DNA of 22,500 nt from Symbiodinium natans. Lineage: Eukaryota > Sar > Dinophyceae > Suessiales > Symbiodiniaceae. The notes below the pieces were generated by a model. It did no database searches, was not told the DNA's origin, and saw nothing but the letters and a program-made list of their open reading frames with translations. The DNA lies in the NCBI GenBank assembly GCA_905221605.1, contig CAJNDS010000083.1:1-22500 (forward strand), in the 5' to 3' direction. Each line of letters opens with the position of its first letter. Position 1 is the first letter of the stretch. Of this stretch, positions 1 to 10,648 are shown piece by piece. The position numbers and the translations under genes were made by a program.

Positions 1-1506
1 GAGGCTTGCGCTGCCTCCAGAAGACGTGCTCTGCAGATTCCAAGGCTAAGCGCACATTCTTACTACGGAGGACCAACAACGAATACTTTTCGGTGGCCGC
101 CTCCTGCCGCATTGAGAGCCTAGGCTTCGGCTTTCTCGCAAGATGCAATGAAAAAGTGCCACTTCGAAGCTGAGATTTGCCGAGGTTTTGCTGAGAGCCG
201 TTGCATCTGCTCTTCCAACTCCAGGCCTGGGTGTCGCGTGAGCAAAACCAGAAAGCCTCTTCCAACGGTTCCAACGGGGGGCCGTGATGGGGCCCCCGGC
301 GAGTCACGGACGCCGCTTCTGCAGAAGCTTGTGCCTGACATCAGGTTATTCCGGCATTTGCAGAGTGTCTGACACACAGCATGGTTGGGCAGTCGCTTGT
401 GATGTCATCAGCCTGCAGCAACTCCTCGCGCATCCTATCCTCCCCGGCTTTGCGCCGCTGCGCTGCGGTAGCCTGGAAAACATCGGGGACTGGAGACCAA
501 GTGTAATCATGAACAGCAACAGTAGTGAACAAAAGGAACAGAGTGACAACATAACATCATGCAATCATCCAATTCGAACAAGTGTGCGTTGTCCTCTTCT
601 TCCAATCGCCTCTGGGAGTCGTGGAGCTGCGTCTCCAGCTGCGCATGTGAAGCAAAAGCCTGCCCAGTGCCAAGCCATTCTGACATCTTCCGGCCATCTG
701 AAGACGCTGGCATCGCTTTCTCACAGAGAGCCTGCTCCAGCTTGGATCTCAGCACAGCTGATTGTTGCTCACAGTTGGCTCGAAGTTGTTCTTCACCCTG
801 CCATTCCCGAATGAGTCTTGGAGCGGCACCGGGTGCAATGTGCAAGATTGTGCAAGTTGCATCCCGCCTGCGCTGAGCTTCTCAGCTGTGCGGCCTCCAT
901 GGTCCAGGCTTGCAGCCGGGCCTGCAGAAGAATCTTCGTGTCCCCTAGCAGAAAGAAGCTCTCAAGAATCAGGAGACGAAAGCGAAATCAGAAACAACAG
1001 GAACAAGCAACCTAATCGTCAACACAGCTGCCCATCCAATGTCACCCGAAGTCCCAAGCCCAGGTGCCCCAAACCTCGCTCCAACAACGATTGCTGTGAA
1101 AGATGTCGGGGTGTTGGGGTACCTTTCCTTGCAATGCTGTCAGCCGAGATGGCTACATTAAGCTTCAACCTGCTCAGAACTTGCAATGCGGCTCACTGCC
1201 TCTGCAGCCATCAGCTCCTGTCATCTTTGGAGTCACGTGTGGGTTCTGCAATGTCATGCACAACTGACGAGCTCCTCATCGCGGTTCTGGACTGTTGCCA
1301 GATTGGCAGAGAGCTGATCCTTTGCGACAGTCCACTTGAATTCGATTCTTACACTCGGCAGCACCGCCTGCAGGCGCCCGAGATCAGCGTCCCGCGCAAC
1401 CTCGTCTCTCAAGCGGACCAAGAAGAAAATAAGCGAATCTGCTGTTGCCAGCTTACTCCACACCAGACAGTGCCTGCATTTGTCGCAGCTTGGCCTTCAT
1501 TGCTTC
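1..1506 (-). CDS. Coiled-coil protein, multi-exon, partial (runs off left edge)
   Basis: I do not recognise a family; the product is a long, charged, heptad-type coiled coil. Exons that join in phase on the minus strand are 1506-1457, 1407-1368, 1319 to about 1274, then (after an unresolved gap) 921-868, 797-717, 638-594, 472-413, 218-181 and 119-1. Typical pieces read EAMKAKLRQMQALSGVE, DQLSANLATVQNRDEEL, GEEQLRANCEQQSAVLRS, LETQLHDSQRRLEEE and ATAAQRRKAGEDRMREELLQ. The last exon (MRQEAATEKYSLLVLRSK and onward) is open to the window edge. Introns are 48-194 nt and mostly GC-AG; 1408-1456 has a GTAAG donor and a pyrimidine tract before its acceptor. The join 219-412 is the least certain, because two acceptors compete there (exon start 218 or 226). 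The start codon and 5' exons were not found. Such proteins are often cytoskeletal or basal-body parts, but that is only a guess. Confidence 0.7.
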
Positions 1507-2323
1507 CTACACGGTGAGGGCAAAGGGCGGGACATCGCACGAAACCACGTAATCACATGGAACTGCACGAGGGAATTCTGTCCTCCAAGGGCCCTCTGCT
1601 GGGCGCCATGGCACTCAAACGACAGGACGCCAAGTGAACTGTGAGTGCCTATAGAGCGTTTGGCACGGTCTGTGTCACATTGCGGGCGGGCCAGTTGCAA
1701 AGGTTTAGGAACTGGGTTCAAAATTGAGTCTGGGCTGACAGTGGCTTCTAATGGCTTCCAAGACGAAAGTCAAAGCTCCCCATGCTCACTGGAAGGGTTG
1801 GGGTGCAAAAGACATCTCTCGCACGCGAGGACGCGTCACGCATGTCCCATGCTGTGATAAGCTTCAGAAGTTCCACGGGCGGCAATACAATACAGGAAAC
1901 AAAGATTCAGGAGCGATGCTACGACTTCTAAGAGCGACACTGCGAGCATGAAAAGTGCAAACAGGGCACAACAACTGCTTCGGCACTCGCTTTTCCCCTC
2001 ACCGAGCGGATGCCTGGAAAAGGAGGGAGTTGTCCTTTGGCAGCCTTGGGGCTTGAAGGCACAGCACATCACATGTGCCTGACCTGCTAGAACTGGAGCA
2101 AGATGCCGCGTTCTCGCAACAGAGTGGACGCAACAGAGGCGGACACGGAGGCAGTGGGTGTGGGCGCACCGGACCTTGCCAGCTCATGGATTTCATGTTC
2201 TGAACCACTCTGCGCGAAGCACGACGATGGCAAGTGCACATACAGCGGTATGCTTCTTAAGCCTTAGCCGTGTAGCCGTGTGTCCAACAAACCAAAAATT
2301 GTTGGGATGCAACCTGACAAAGT

Positions 2324-2572
2324 TTAACAGTCGAGTACTTTAGGATGCACTGAAGGGGACATGGCCATGGAGGAGCTTGAAAAACCATAAGAATCATAAG
2401 ATGGCAACCCATCAAAGTGTGCAAAGAACATGTGGCAAGAAATCCCTGCGATCCTGTCCAACACGTCAGAATGGCCCCTCGAGCCCTCTGCGAGCTGAGA
2501 ATACTCTCTGAACGACCTTTCATGAAACAAACGAGAGTTTTCTAAGCTGCTTTTTGACATCTCTGACATCAC
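2324..2572 (-). CDS. Possible exon(s), unknown protein
   Basis: The minus-strand frame contains a polar, helix-like stretch (SLENSRLFHERSFREYSQLA, then EGSRGHSDVLDRIAG) unlike the random translations around it. An overlapping second minus frame reads SVSDVRDVKKQLRKLS, so the two may belong to neighbouring exons. No domain is recognised and no splice junction could be fixed. It could be an upstream exon of the coiled-coil gene, a separate gene, or chance. Confidence 0.2.
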   Translation of the reverse strand: MMSEMSKSSLENSRLFHERSFREYSQLAEGSRGHSDVLDRIAGISCHMFFAHFDGLPSYDSYGFSSSSMAMSPSVHPKVLDC

Positions 2573-2793
2573 TGACAGACGATGGAACTTGACAGTTAAC
2601 TGCAGAATGCTGTAGACATGTCTGTCTACGCTGCAATATGAGGCAATATGAGTCGCTCGACGTCACGAACGCACAAATGGCAGAAAACAAAGGTGCGGCA
2701 AATATCAAACCTCCCCGCGCCCGACACCAACGCCCTGTGCCATAGACAGATGTGAAAACATCGCAAGCGCAGTTCCTTTGCAGTGTCCTTGCA

Positions 2794-2813
2794 CCCACCG
2801 GATCCCACCGGAT
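2794..2813. repeat. 10-bp tandem doublet
   Basis: Two exact copies of CCCACCGGAT stand head to tail, with no gene around them. Confidence 0.8.
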
Positions 2814-3076
2814 TATTCATTCCTTGCTGGTGCCTCATCACGCACGAACCCGGAAACTTGCGGTTCTCATTTTCTGCAGGCAATATCTCACTGAGAACAA
2901 TTCTCCTGCACAGCAAATCATCACAGCCTGTGGACGTCTGTGGATCGCGCTTTCAGCCTTCGCTGGAAACAAGGATGCCCATCCCTTTGACGCGAAATTT
3001 GGGTCCAACCTGGGCGGAGGGACTCTTCAACTTCACCAGACAAGTTGGACAATCCACCGATTCGCCTTCCACCGAC

Positions 3077-3480
3077 TCAGTGCTCTCCGAGCTCCGAACA
3101 GCTGTCCGCGGATTCGCTTGGCAAAGTCTGGCCGCAGCCTTGGCATTTCATGCGCAGTCGCCCCATGCCAATGCTTGAGGTACCTTCATCCCCACACATC
3201 TGATTGGCGACGATATACCCACGTGACTTTGCCCTAGCCTTCAAAGTGAAAAATTCTGTGGGGACTCCTGGCCCTCCCTCTTTATACCAACATCCAAAGA
3301 CTCTTTCAGAGATGTTTCGAGGACCAATCCATTTGTCGTCTCCATCTTTCCTGGTGAAGCACACACTGTGGCACATCCAAGACAGGACAGGGATCTCCAT
3401 ATTGGGCCTCCCATGCTTTGCTTGGAGGATATTGGCCACACCTGAGGATCTGTCGACGTCTTCTTGCTCCCACACAAGAC
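3077..3480 (-). CDS. Possible exon(s), unknown protein
   Basis: A minus-strand frame of 200 codons spans 3077-3679. Its downstream part is the more protein-like (CFTRKDGDDKWIGPRNISER, FFTLKARAKSRGYIVANQ). No family is recognised. Given its place downstream of the peptidase exons it could hold C-terminal peptidase exons, but I could not find the expected C-terminal M3 motifs in it. Chance openness is quite possible. Confidence 0.2.
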
Positions 3481-3685
3481 TGGGGAACGGAAGAAGTAGG
3501 CCCAGTAGGCACCGCACGCAAGTAGCAGAGAAGGTAAGCCACCTGGTTTCCTCCTTGCGCCACATGTAATCCAGCATCGGTACCGAGAGGAACGAAGGCC
3601 GGATCCGCCGGCACGACGGAATAGCGCTGCCACCTGGGAGCTCGAACAAACGCCAGAAACACCGCAGGCCTCCCATCAATCCCAG

Positions 3686-3730
3686 CAGCCCTCGTCCTGG
3701 CTCCTACAGCCCTCGTCCTGGCTCCTACAG
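3686..3730. repeat. 21-bp tandem doublet
   Basis: Two exact 21-bp copies, each beginning CAGCCCTCGTCC, plus a three-base start of a third. The period is a multiple of three, so an open minus frame reads VGARTRAVGARTRA here. The frame's openness is therefore no evidence of a gene. Confidence 0.85.
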
Positions 3731-4508
3731 CATGTCCCCAGCATGTTCTAGAAATCCCGCATCCCGCCAAGTTTCGGTCACTCGCGGCCACACACCCGTC
3801 CGGCCCCATGCCTGTCAGGCCCCTCCCTGCCCCTCCCCGGGCTTTCGTTGTCCTCAGACCAGCTGGCACCACCAGCTCAGACTTGGGAGCCTAAGGGGCC
3901 TTGTGGTTTGATGAGGCCAAACACCACCACACAGACAGTTTAATCGGTGGCATCTTCCAGTACACTGCTCGCGAAAGGCATGTGCCGTGAGAAGATGTGA
4001 GAAGCATATGCCGAGGAAAGCACAAAGCAACTGCTTCGGCTCGAAGATCCGCAGGTGTTGCAGTGAAAGGGTCGAATGCCTACGTGTCTCTGCCATGCAT
4101 TGAGCTTGGCTGATGAGACTGCAAGAGAAATCCGCGTCCTCGGCATGCAAGCCGAGCGAGACGCTTGCATTCTGCAGAATGTTGACGAAGAAGCGGGAGT
4201 TGCGCTGGCAAGAACCTTAGCTGGCGGCAAGATGTTGCAAGCACCTTACGAGGGCACGTACCACTAGAATGCAGTGGCAAGCAGAACGCAACACCAACGT
4301 ATCCTCATGCTCAGGGACCGACGAACTAAAGCTTCGGGAGGCGGACCGTTGGTGGAATAGTGGCGGGCGTACTGGCAAAGGGCTGGTGCCATTTAGCGAG
4401 CCCGGAGCAACAGTTGATGAGTGGAGGCACCGCATTGAAAGTTTCAGTTGGAATGGCAAGGAGCGCATGGGACCGCCTTTGCCAAGCTTCCGGGCTGCAG
4501 TGCGATGG

Positions 4509-5765
4509 TCTCCGCCAGAGTAGACGGCCTCGTGTTGTTGTCATTGTGATCTCAAACTGATTCTCTAATTGGTTCTCCGATGGATTCTCCGCAGGTCTCT
4601 AAGCTTTTCCGCTCTGGCTGAGTTGAGGAAGGAGCAACTCCAGCACGTCTAACGGCATGTCCTGACAGGTTCGCAGGAACACGAAAACAACCGTTTTTGT
4701 GAGCCAAAAAACTCAGACTCCAGCCCAGAATTCTTGAGGACCCCCCGTGTGGCAGAGCATGTGTACAGCCTGCCCATGTCACAAGTGCAAGGGTGATTTC
4801 GGGTGTTCGCCATTTTCCACCTACAACCCCATCAGAATCTCTACAACTCCTTGCCAAGCTCCTGGCATGGCCAAGCTCATGTGTCACGGCCACAACCTCC
4901 TCCACGTTCAACAGCTTGTTGACTCAGAATTTTTTGGCACTCAAGCAAATACCGGCATCAAGTCGCTCGGAAATGCTGGGACTCTCAAACGACGAAAACT
5001 AGGGCAGCCACCCCCCATCGGCGCCTTTTGCAGGTTGCAGCCTCAAGTCAAGCCAGAGTTTTCGGCTAGTCAGAAGTATGCCTCATTGCCAAGGGTTCTG
5101 CGACACGATGACACGGAACAGCTCTCATGCTCTGAGATCACTACTGAGATATGCATGACCAGGACAAAGCAATTGTGCTCCCGCCAATTTCACTGCTGTT
5201 CGTCCCAGCATGGAAACACTCCTTGCTTTCTCGTAGCTGTGAAAGAAACTGCAGAGCCATCCAAACAGCCCGAGTCCTTGCATACAAATCCAAGTAGACG
5301 TAGCCCAGCTTGCCCCTCCCATCATCTCCTTTGACCTGGGGCATATGTGGCATCTTGAAAACTTCAACGTCACACGGAGCTCAGATTCCGACTCCTGCAG
5401 GGCGCGGCGCCCCATCAGAAACCTTCAGGTGCTGATCCGGCTGCTTCCAAAGCGTTAAATGAGTTCGTCCCCTGATCCATTTCCTCTCTCCCCATGAACC
5501 GAAGCCTCAAAGATCCGTACCGACTTGTGCCAGCCGCTCAGCAGTCTCGAGGCGAAGCTGGGAGCCGCAGTCTGACACCGATGCCCCGGAAAGTTGGCCA
5601 AAAAGCTGCTTCGGCGCCTTCGGCCTCCCGGAAGGAGACGCCATAGGCCTTCCCCACGATGTCGAGAAGACTGGGCCTTGGGCAAAGAAGACTGCGCGAA
5701 GACTGCGCGAAGACTGCGCGAAATTCTCCCTTCAGGCCAAAGAGCAAGCACTTGATCGGCAAGTA
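4509..5765 (-). CDS. M3-family zinc metallopeptidase (oligopeptidase / mitochondrial intermediate peptidase-like), partial gene model
   Basis: M3 peptidases (thimet oligopeptidase, mitochondrial intermediate peptidase) cleave short peptides using an HExxH zinc site. The family blocks occur in the expected order on the minus strand. Exon 5765-5731 begins YLPIKCLLFGL. Exon 5670-5599 gives LLDIVGKAYGVSFREAEGAE. Exon 5536-5478 gives GWHKSVRIFEASVHGERGNG. Exon 5328-5277 gives GKLGYVYLDLYAR, the most typical block. Exon about 4914-4863 gives LNVEEVVAVTHELGHA, with HELGH as the zinc motif. Weaker blocks are RRWGVAALV (near 5024-4990), DMPLDVLEL (4661-4636, after a good pyrimidine tract) and PSH (from 4509). 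Introns 5537-5598 (GC) and 5329-5477 (GA) join in phase; the donor of 5671-5730 is unresolved. The block between 5277 and 4914 is not well placed, and both gene ends are missing. No targeting peptide can be judged. A decayed copy is possible but less likely. Confidence 0.7.
5691..5723. repeat. 11-bp tandem triplet inside a peptidase intron
   Basis: Three head-to-tail copies of ACTGCGCGAAG; the third differs in its last base. They fill more than half of the inferred 60-nt intron 5671-5730 of the M3 peptidase gene. Confidence 0.85.
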
Positions 5766-6027
5766 CTGTGCAAGCCTCGGGCTCGGCGGGAGGGCACTTT
5801 GCCAGGGTTCTCATTCATGAGAAGGGGTTCTCAGACTGTTAAGATCGAAGCTTCCAGGTGTCTGCTGATCGCGAGAGGTAAGCATGCCAAAAGGCCTGAC
5901 GGGCAAAGTTCTGCAACCAGAACGAGTCTTGAGTCTTAAGCAACAGTCCAAAGGGTCTGCAACTCGCTACCTTTGAAGGATTTGCTTCAAAGGACACGTG
6001 GAAGTGTCCCCATGTTGTTCACAGCCA

Positions 6028-6064
<37 letters not shown>

Positions 6065-7750
6065 ACGCGCATGATAAGGACGTCGCTCACTTCCTATCTT
6101 AGGGCACATCGCTGGTTCCCGGCTGTGTTCGTTGATGGGTTCAAGTGCACTTGCCATACGGGGCCAGTCTGTGAGTGCTGCGTCGAGTCCATTCAAGAGC
6201 GGAACAGGCTAGAAGCGACCACAGGCAGGCCCAGCAACGACGGGAAAGCCCAAACTCGAGAGCCCTAGCCTCGTCAGGGTGGCTGACTTTGCCACGACCA
6301 CGAGCAGAGCCTGGTCCAATGGCAAGGGTCTCTTTGCTCTGCTGCGTGTGAACATGTGTGAACCCAAAGTGACTCGGTGGAACATGGTGTAACATCCACC
6401 GCCTGATGCGTCTCTCGAGCTCCACTCTTCTATTCGCTTGTGCACCTTTGCGGCTCCCAGCTCCAGGCTTTTCACTTTGAAACTCGCTTTCATAAAATTC
6501 TTGAAGCCTCTGGCTGCCGAGACAGAGGGCTGTGCATCTCTCCAGCCTGAGCCAATTTCAACATGAATTGATTCTTGCGGGGCCCCAAGTTGGGTTGAAC
6601 GCACTGCTGAGCACCCGTCAGCGATCCAAGAACTGGCGGGCTGCTGCCTCGTGCGCAGCTCTCTTACATTCTCTCAGTCTCCATCACCTTCGCTCACGGG
6701 TCGATTTCCTTGGAGCCTTGCGGGGGTTTGCAGGAAGCCTAAATCCCTGCCATGTCCCCTGCCTCATCACCCAGAGACATTGGAGCCATTTCCAGGTCGG
6801 CCCAACTCCTGCAATAAGAACTCAGAGCCTGCCAGAATCTGCAGAGCCCCCCAGAATCTGCAAAGTTGACATCAGGTCCTGAAGCCCAGTCTTTGAGCAA
6901 TCTGGCGCCGGGTCCCTGCGACCGTAATGGACCACACAAAATCAAAAACCTCTCCCAAACAAAATCTATCTTGCAAATAGCCAAAGGCGCTCAGCAGCTC
7001 CAGGGCCGCCTGAAAAAGCCATCGTGCTGAAAAACGCGCAACAAGTGCACAAAAAAAGCAAAGCTGATCGCAAAGAAGTCGGTAAAACTACTGAAAGCCA
7101 GGACTGGGAAGAGGATCAACAAAGGAATTAGTGGAAGACTCGGCTCTGAAAATGAGCTCCGCGTTGCACTCCTTTGCACTCCGGGGCCTCATCCACAGAG
7201 GTATCGAAGCCCGCAAAATAGGCCTGTACAAAACACTACTATACATTTTGAAGTCGTGAAAAATGCCCAGCACAGAAGGCCAAATGCTCCAAGCGCACAC
7301 ACGCAACACCGGGAGAACGTGTTGACAGCGCACGCAATGAATCTCCTCGAACATTCGACGGCGTGTTGAAGAACTCTGGCAGAAGTCCGCAATCTTGTGC
7401 ATAGAGTGCCAGCCTGGGAGGAGCACCCATGTGCAGCCCATGTACCGCAAAATTCGACTAGCTTGTGCTATCCATTCGCCGAGGAAGTGTTGTGTGGCAC
7501 TGCTCAAATGTGCGAAATGTCTCAGTCTTTGCAAGCAAAACGACTGAGGCATCAGGAGCCTCACAGAACCCATTGCCTCTCACTGCACAGGAAGGTCTCG
7601 TCTAGGCAACCTTGTGCAACTATCGCAACTCGGCAACAGCAACAACTTCTGCTGCTCCTGTGCCACTCTGTACAGGTCAAAGTTCCTGGCTAAGAACTGG
7701 TGGGCAGGTTAGCCGCTCAGGCATGTCTCACGAAGTCCCCTTGCTTGAGG
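5766..7750. other. About 2 kb upstream of the peptidase exons, no firm gene
   Basis: The N-terminal exons of the minus-strand peptidase should lie here, but none could be identified. A helix-like minus frame near 6400-6520 (FKVKSLELGAAKVHKRIEEW) overlaps a second one (VELERRIRRW), and neither shows a known M3 motif. The region contains the (GT)16 microsatellite and a 12-bp direct repeat, CCAGAATCTGCA, at 6832-6843 and 6851-6862. No RNA gene was seen. Confidence 0.5.
6031..6062. repeat. (GT)16 microsatellite
   Basis: Sixteen perfect GT units, followed by alternating purine-pyrimidine bases (GCACGCGC). This is a candidate Z-DNA-forming tract. It explains the HTHTHT/VCVCVC translations of open frames crossing it. 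Confidence 0.97.
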
Positions 7751-8411
7751 TCAGTGAGCTTTCGTGCTATCGGCAACGCAGTTTGCATCGCCCACAGCAC
7801 TGGCGCCCTCCTGGATCCCCTCCTGCAGCTTTGCAAGCCTGTCGGATCTTGTTCCAGCACCACTTTAACGGCAATACGTTCTGCAAATTTCTACAACTGT
7901 TGCACAAAAAACCAGGTAGGAGGACCAAGTAGGACCAACAACAGGGGAATGGCCTCAACTTGTTTCTCCTTCCGAGGACTCGCAGCGTGTTGGTCTGCTC
8001 GTGCTCCGTCATCTCGTGCCAGTTGTTGATGCCTCACGTTCAAACACGTTCGATGATGTTCAACAGTTCAACGTGCAGGGAACCCAGGAAAAGGAGCCGG
8101 CAAAGACCCCTCCCGCTGGGAGGCCAGCGGGCAATACTACCATCCGTGTTGATGACCAGCGGGCCAAGCTTGTCCATCTTCACCTTGCAATGAAGTGTGC
8201 AAAAGGCACAAGCTGTGCACACACTGTGTGCAGCTTTGAGATTCAAAGATCTTGCAGCAGAAGGTACGTCGGCCAGTAGCTGCCGAGGCACCGGGTTACC
8301 ATCGACGACAATAGTCTGTACATCTTCGCCTTTGTCTGCTTGCACGCCTTCCTGGCAATCAAAGCACTCAAGCCCGCAAGGTCCAAGGCAAAGGCACCGA
8401 ACTGCGAACAA
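7751..8411 (-). CDS. Conserved protein of unknown function, C-terminal exons
   Basis: Three pieces join exactly in phase on the minus strand. Exon A, ending at 8129, reads KMDKLGPLVINTDGSIAR across the junction. Exon B, 8032-7954, reads INNWHEMTEHEQTNTLRVLG and then RRNKLR. Exon C, 7838-7751, reads LAKLQEGIQEGASAVGDANC and ends in a TGA stop shortly after. Both introns (8033-8128, 8 bases short of 105; 7839-7953) start GC and end AG before G. The pattern N-T-D-G, I-x-N-W, then T-x-R-V-L-x-x-R-N looks like a conserved C-terminal module that I associate with algal and protist proteins but cannot name. Upstream, the same frame stays open to 8411 with TIVVDGNPVPRQLLADVPSA and several Cys pairs (CFDC, CTACAFC). 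That part may include an unrecognised intron, for instance one ending before 8185. The start lies further upstream and was not found. Confidence 0.65.
8112..8131. repeat. 8-bp perfect inverted repeat at a 5' splice site
   Basis: CCCGCTGG and CCAGCGGG flank a four-base loop. On the minus strand the exon/intron junction (8129|8128) falls inside one arm, so the GC donor could be paired in the pre-mRNA. Confidence 0.85.
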
Positions 8412-9850
8412 GGCACCTCAGGAGCCTCAAAGCGCACGAAATCAGAGCGAAGTGAACACTGCAGAGCAATCAGAGTCATCAACAATGGCCCTTGATTGCA
8501 TTTTTCATACCCTGCTAACTCCGGCCTCCAATGCTAGGGTCGGCTGCTCCTGTCTTCGCTCGCAAATCCAATACTGCTTGAGAACGGATGGCCTGGCAAC
8601 AGTCCTTGTAGCCAAACATTGATTCAGATGAGGGCTCCATGGCAACTCACCATGCAATAACTGGGATTCTGGAGCTGCTAGGCATCCAAGTGACGGCTGT
8701 GTTGCTGTGCCACACTTGATCAACTGCACCAGCTTTGGGCCAGAAGCTGTTACAAGATACGTCGACGAGTCGACTGCCTTCAATTACAACTTCCCTCAAC
8801 TGTTTCAAAAGGTGTACTCACGAATGCTGAGTGCCAGACCAACGGGAACTCGGTATTTCGCTCTGCGCCAGACCTGGGGCGAAGATATCTTGCAACATGA
8901 AAACCACACAGGCCACAGCAGCCACAGCAGTAATGAAGCACTAGCTCACAGAATCACAGAATGGCTCGGAATCAAACACCAAGGATCTTGCAGCAGCAGA
9001 GCCGAAATGACTTGCCCATACCTCAAAAGAGGAAGCGGCACTTTCACAACGTATCCATGTTATGCTACCAGTATGCTTCTGTACTGCGGTTACTTTGAAT
9101 ACACAGCTGTTGCAACAGGTTGTCTTCGAATCAGCTAAACGCTTGGATGTCTCTTCAGTGCTTTGTATTGCTTTGTGAGATATGCCTGCTTCACCTCTTG
9201 TTCTCACAACACTTCGCAGCAGATGCGAAGTGTAGGCATGCTGTTCACTCTCAGTGCAAGGCAGACTTCATGTCGTCTGTGAGGCCACGCAGGTCCTCAT
9301 CTCACCAGGCACATCTGCGACTGCGACTTTGAACTTGACCCCAGGCTAACACTGCGATGGAGCTGACTATTCAGCGATGTGTTCTGTCTCCGTACCCGCG
9401 ACAACCTCCCAACTGGTGTGCACCTCATCGTTCAGATCCAAATGCCCTTGTCCGGCCAAACCTGTTTCTGCTGTCCGATCCCAGACTAGCATTTCTTGAG
9501 TCCAATGCAAAATGCGCGAACCGGCCTCGCTGCAGGCATGCTTCCAAGTTTTGCCGCTGCTTGTCTGCAAGATCCTCAAGACAAAATGAACTACTCTATC
9601 ATCGTACATACCACAAAAATCCCTTCGTCCTTAAGTGAGGTAATCACTATTGTTTGAGGTCAGTCTCACCCTAGGTTGCTCTCGCTCCTGGCTTCGTCAA
9701 TAACCTGAAGGACCTCCGCAGCTGCAAAATGTGACCCCGTGTAGCTTAAATCCTGACAGGCCAGCCCCAAATTCGTCAAGCGAAAAACAGTGTAAGCGCG
9801 TGTTCCCCCTCAAGGCCCCGACCATCAGCTCCGCCGTTGAAGTCTGACGG

Positions 9851-9880
9851 TCAGTGGCAATCAGTGGCAATCAGTGTTAA
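9851..9880. repeat. 10-bp tandem triplet
   Basis: Two exact copies of TCAGTGGCAA are followed by a diverged third, TCAGTGTTAA. Confidence 0.85.
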
Positions 9881-10648
9881 TCTGGCAACATGCCCACGAG
9901 CGTTGCTTGCCGCGGCAGCTATTTCCATGTTAACAACGTGTTAAACAACGACATAATGCTGCCATGACGGGAACTTAAGCACCTCAACCGAGGCTTGCAG
10001 CAGCGTGCGTGCTGAGAGGCCATGCGTTTCCTCGGCAAAACACGCTGCTACGAATCGGAGCCCCCGGCAACAGTTGCTAGCAAAAGCACTTGAACATACT
10101 TGAACGCATCCAGGTCAACGAAGATTGTGCTACTTTTCCAAGCTCGGTGCTCCGGGTTTGATCAGCCCGGACTGAAGTCCCTTTGCAAGTGCCTCGGCAA
10201 GTCACACCGAGAATCTCCCTGACCTCTCGCACGCCTCTGGATGGTACACATGGCTTCACGGCGTGTCGGGCTTCCGGCGGTCTGAAACCAGCCTTCTGCA
10301 AGCCGTTGGAACTGCCCTTACTGGGCGGTGAGGGAATGGCACGACAGGCAGTGCAGGCTTCCAGGGTGTATCGAGAAGCAACATCTAGTTGCACCGTGTG
10401 TGTGGACAAAATACCTGAGGCGTGCCAAGGCCTTCGGCAACAAACCGAGCATGGGCTCATGTGCAGGCTTCGGGTGCCTGATCTTGGTAGAAGGATGGCG
10501 TTTCTGGTGTTTCTGGTCTACCATACTGTGAGCCAAAACCCCGAACCCTGACAACCCCAAACCCCATCGGGCAGCTTGCCTGAGGTGTTACATTTCGACG
10601 CCCTTTGACGCGAGGGCAAGTTTCTCACGGGCTAAAGGCTGCCAGACC

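Larger units (their letters stand above)
1507..4508. other. About 3 kb with no firmly supported gene
   Basis: This stretch separates the coiled-coil gene from the peptidase gene. It may contain upstream exons of the first and C-terminal exons of the second, but none can be joined with confidence. Weak coding-like minus-strand pieces occur at 2324-2572 and 3077-3480. A 10-bp doublet lies at 2794-2813 and a 21-bp doublet at 3686-3730. No RNA gene or mobile element was seen. Confidence 0.5.

Noticed and set aside
284-1517. Plus-strand open frames of 176 and 251 codons
   Set aside because: They run opposite to the coiled-coil exons, and their translations have no pattern. The minus-strand exons join in phase and keep heptads.
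4926-4946. TTTTTTGGCACTCAAG resembles the dinoflagellate spliced-leader end
   Set aside because: It has an extra base, and the rest of the 22-nt leader is missing. Similar short GAGCCAAAA matches at 4701 and 10529 are also too short. No relic leader can be claimed.
4747-5334. Plus-strand open frame of 195 codons
   Set aside because: It is antisense to the M3 peptidase exons carrying GYVYLDLYAR and HELGH, and the plus translation shows no motif.
6031-6062. Poly-VC / poly-HT reading frames
   Set aside because: They result from the (GT)16 microsatellite.
10530-10566. Telomere-like CCCCGAACCCTGACAACCCCAAACCCC
   Set aside because: No regular repeat of a telomere unit (CCCTAAA or similar); it is just C- and A-rich.
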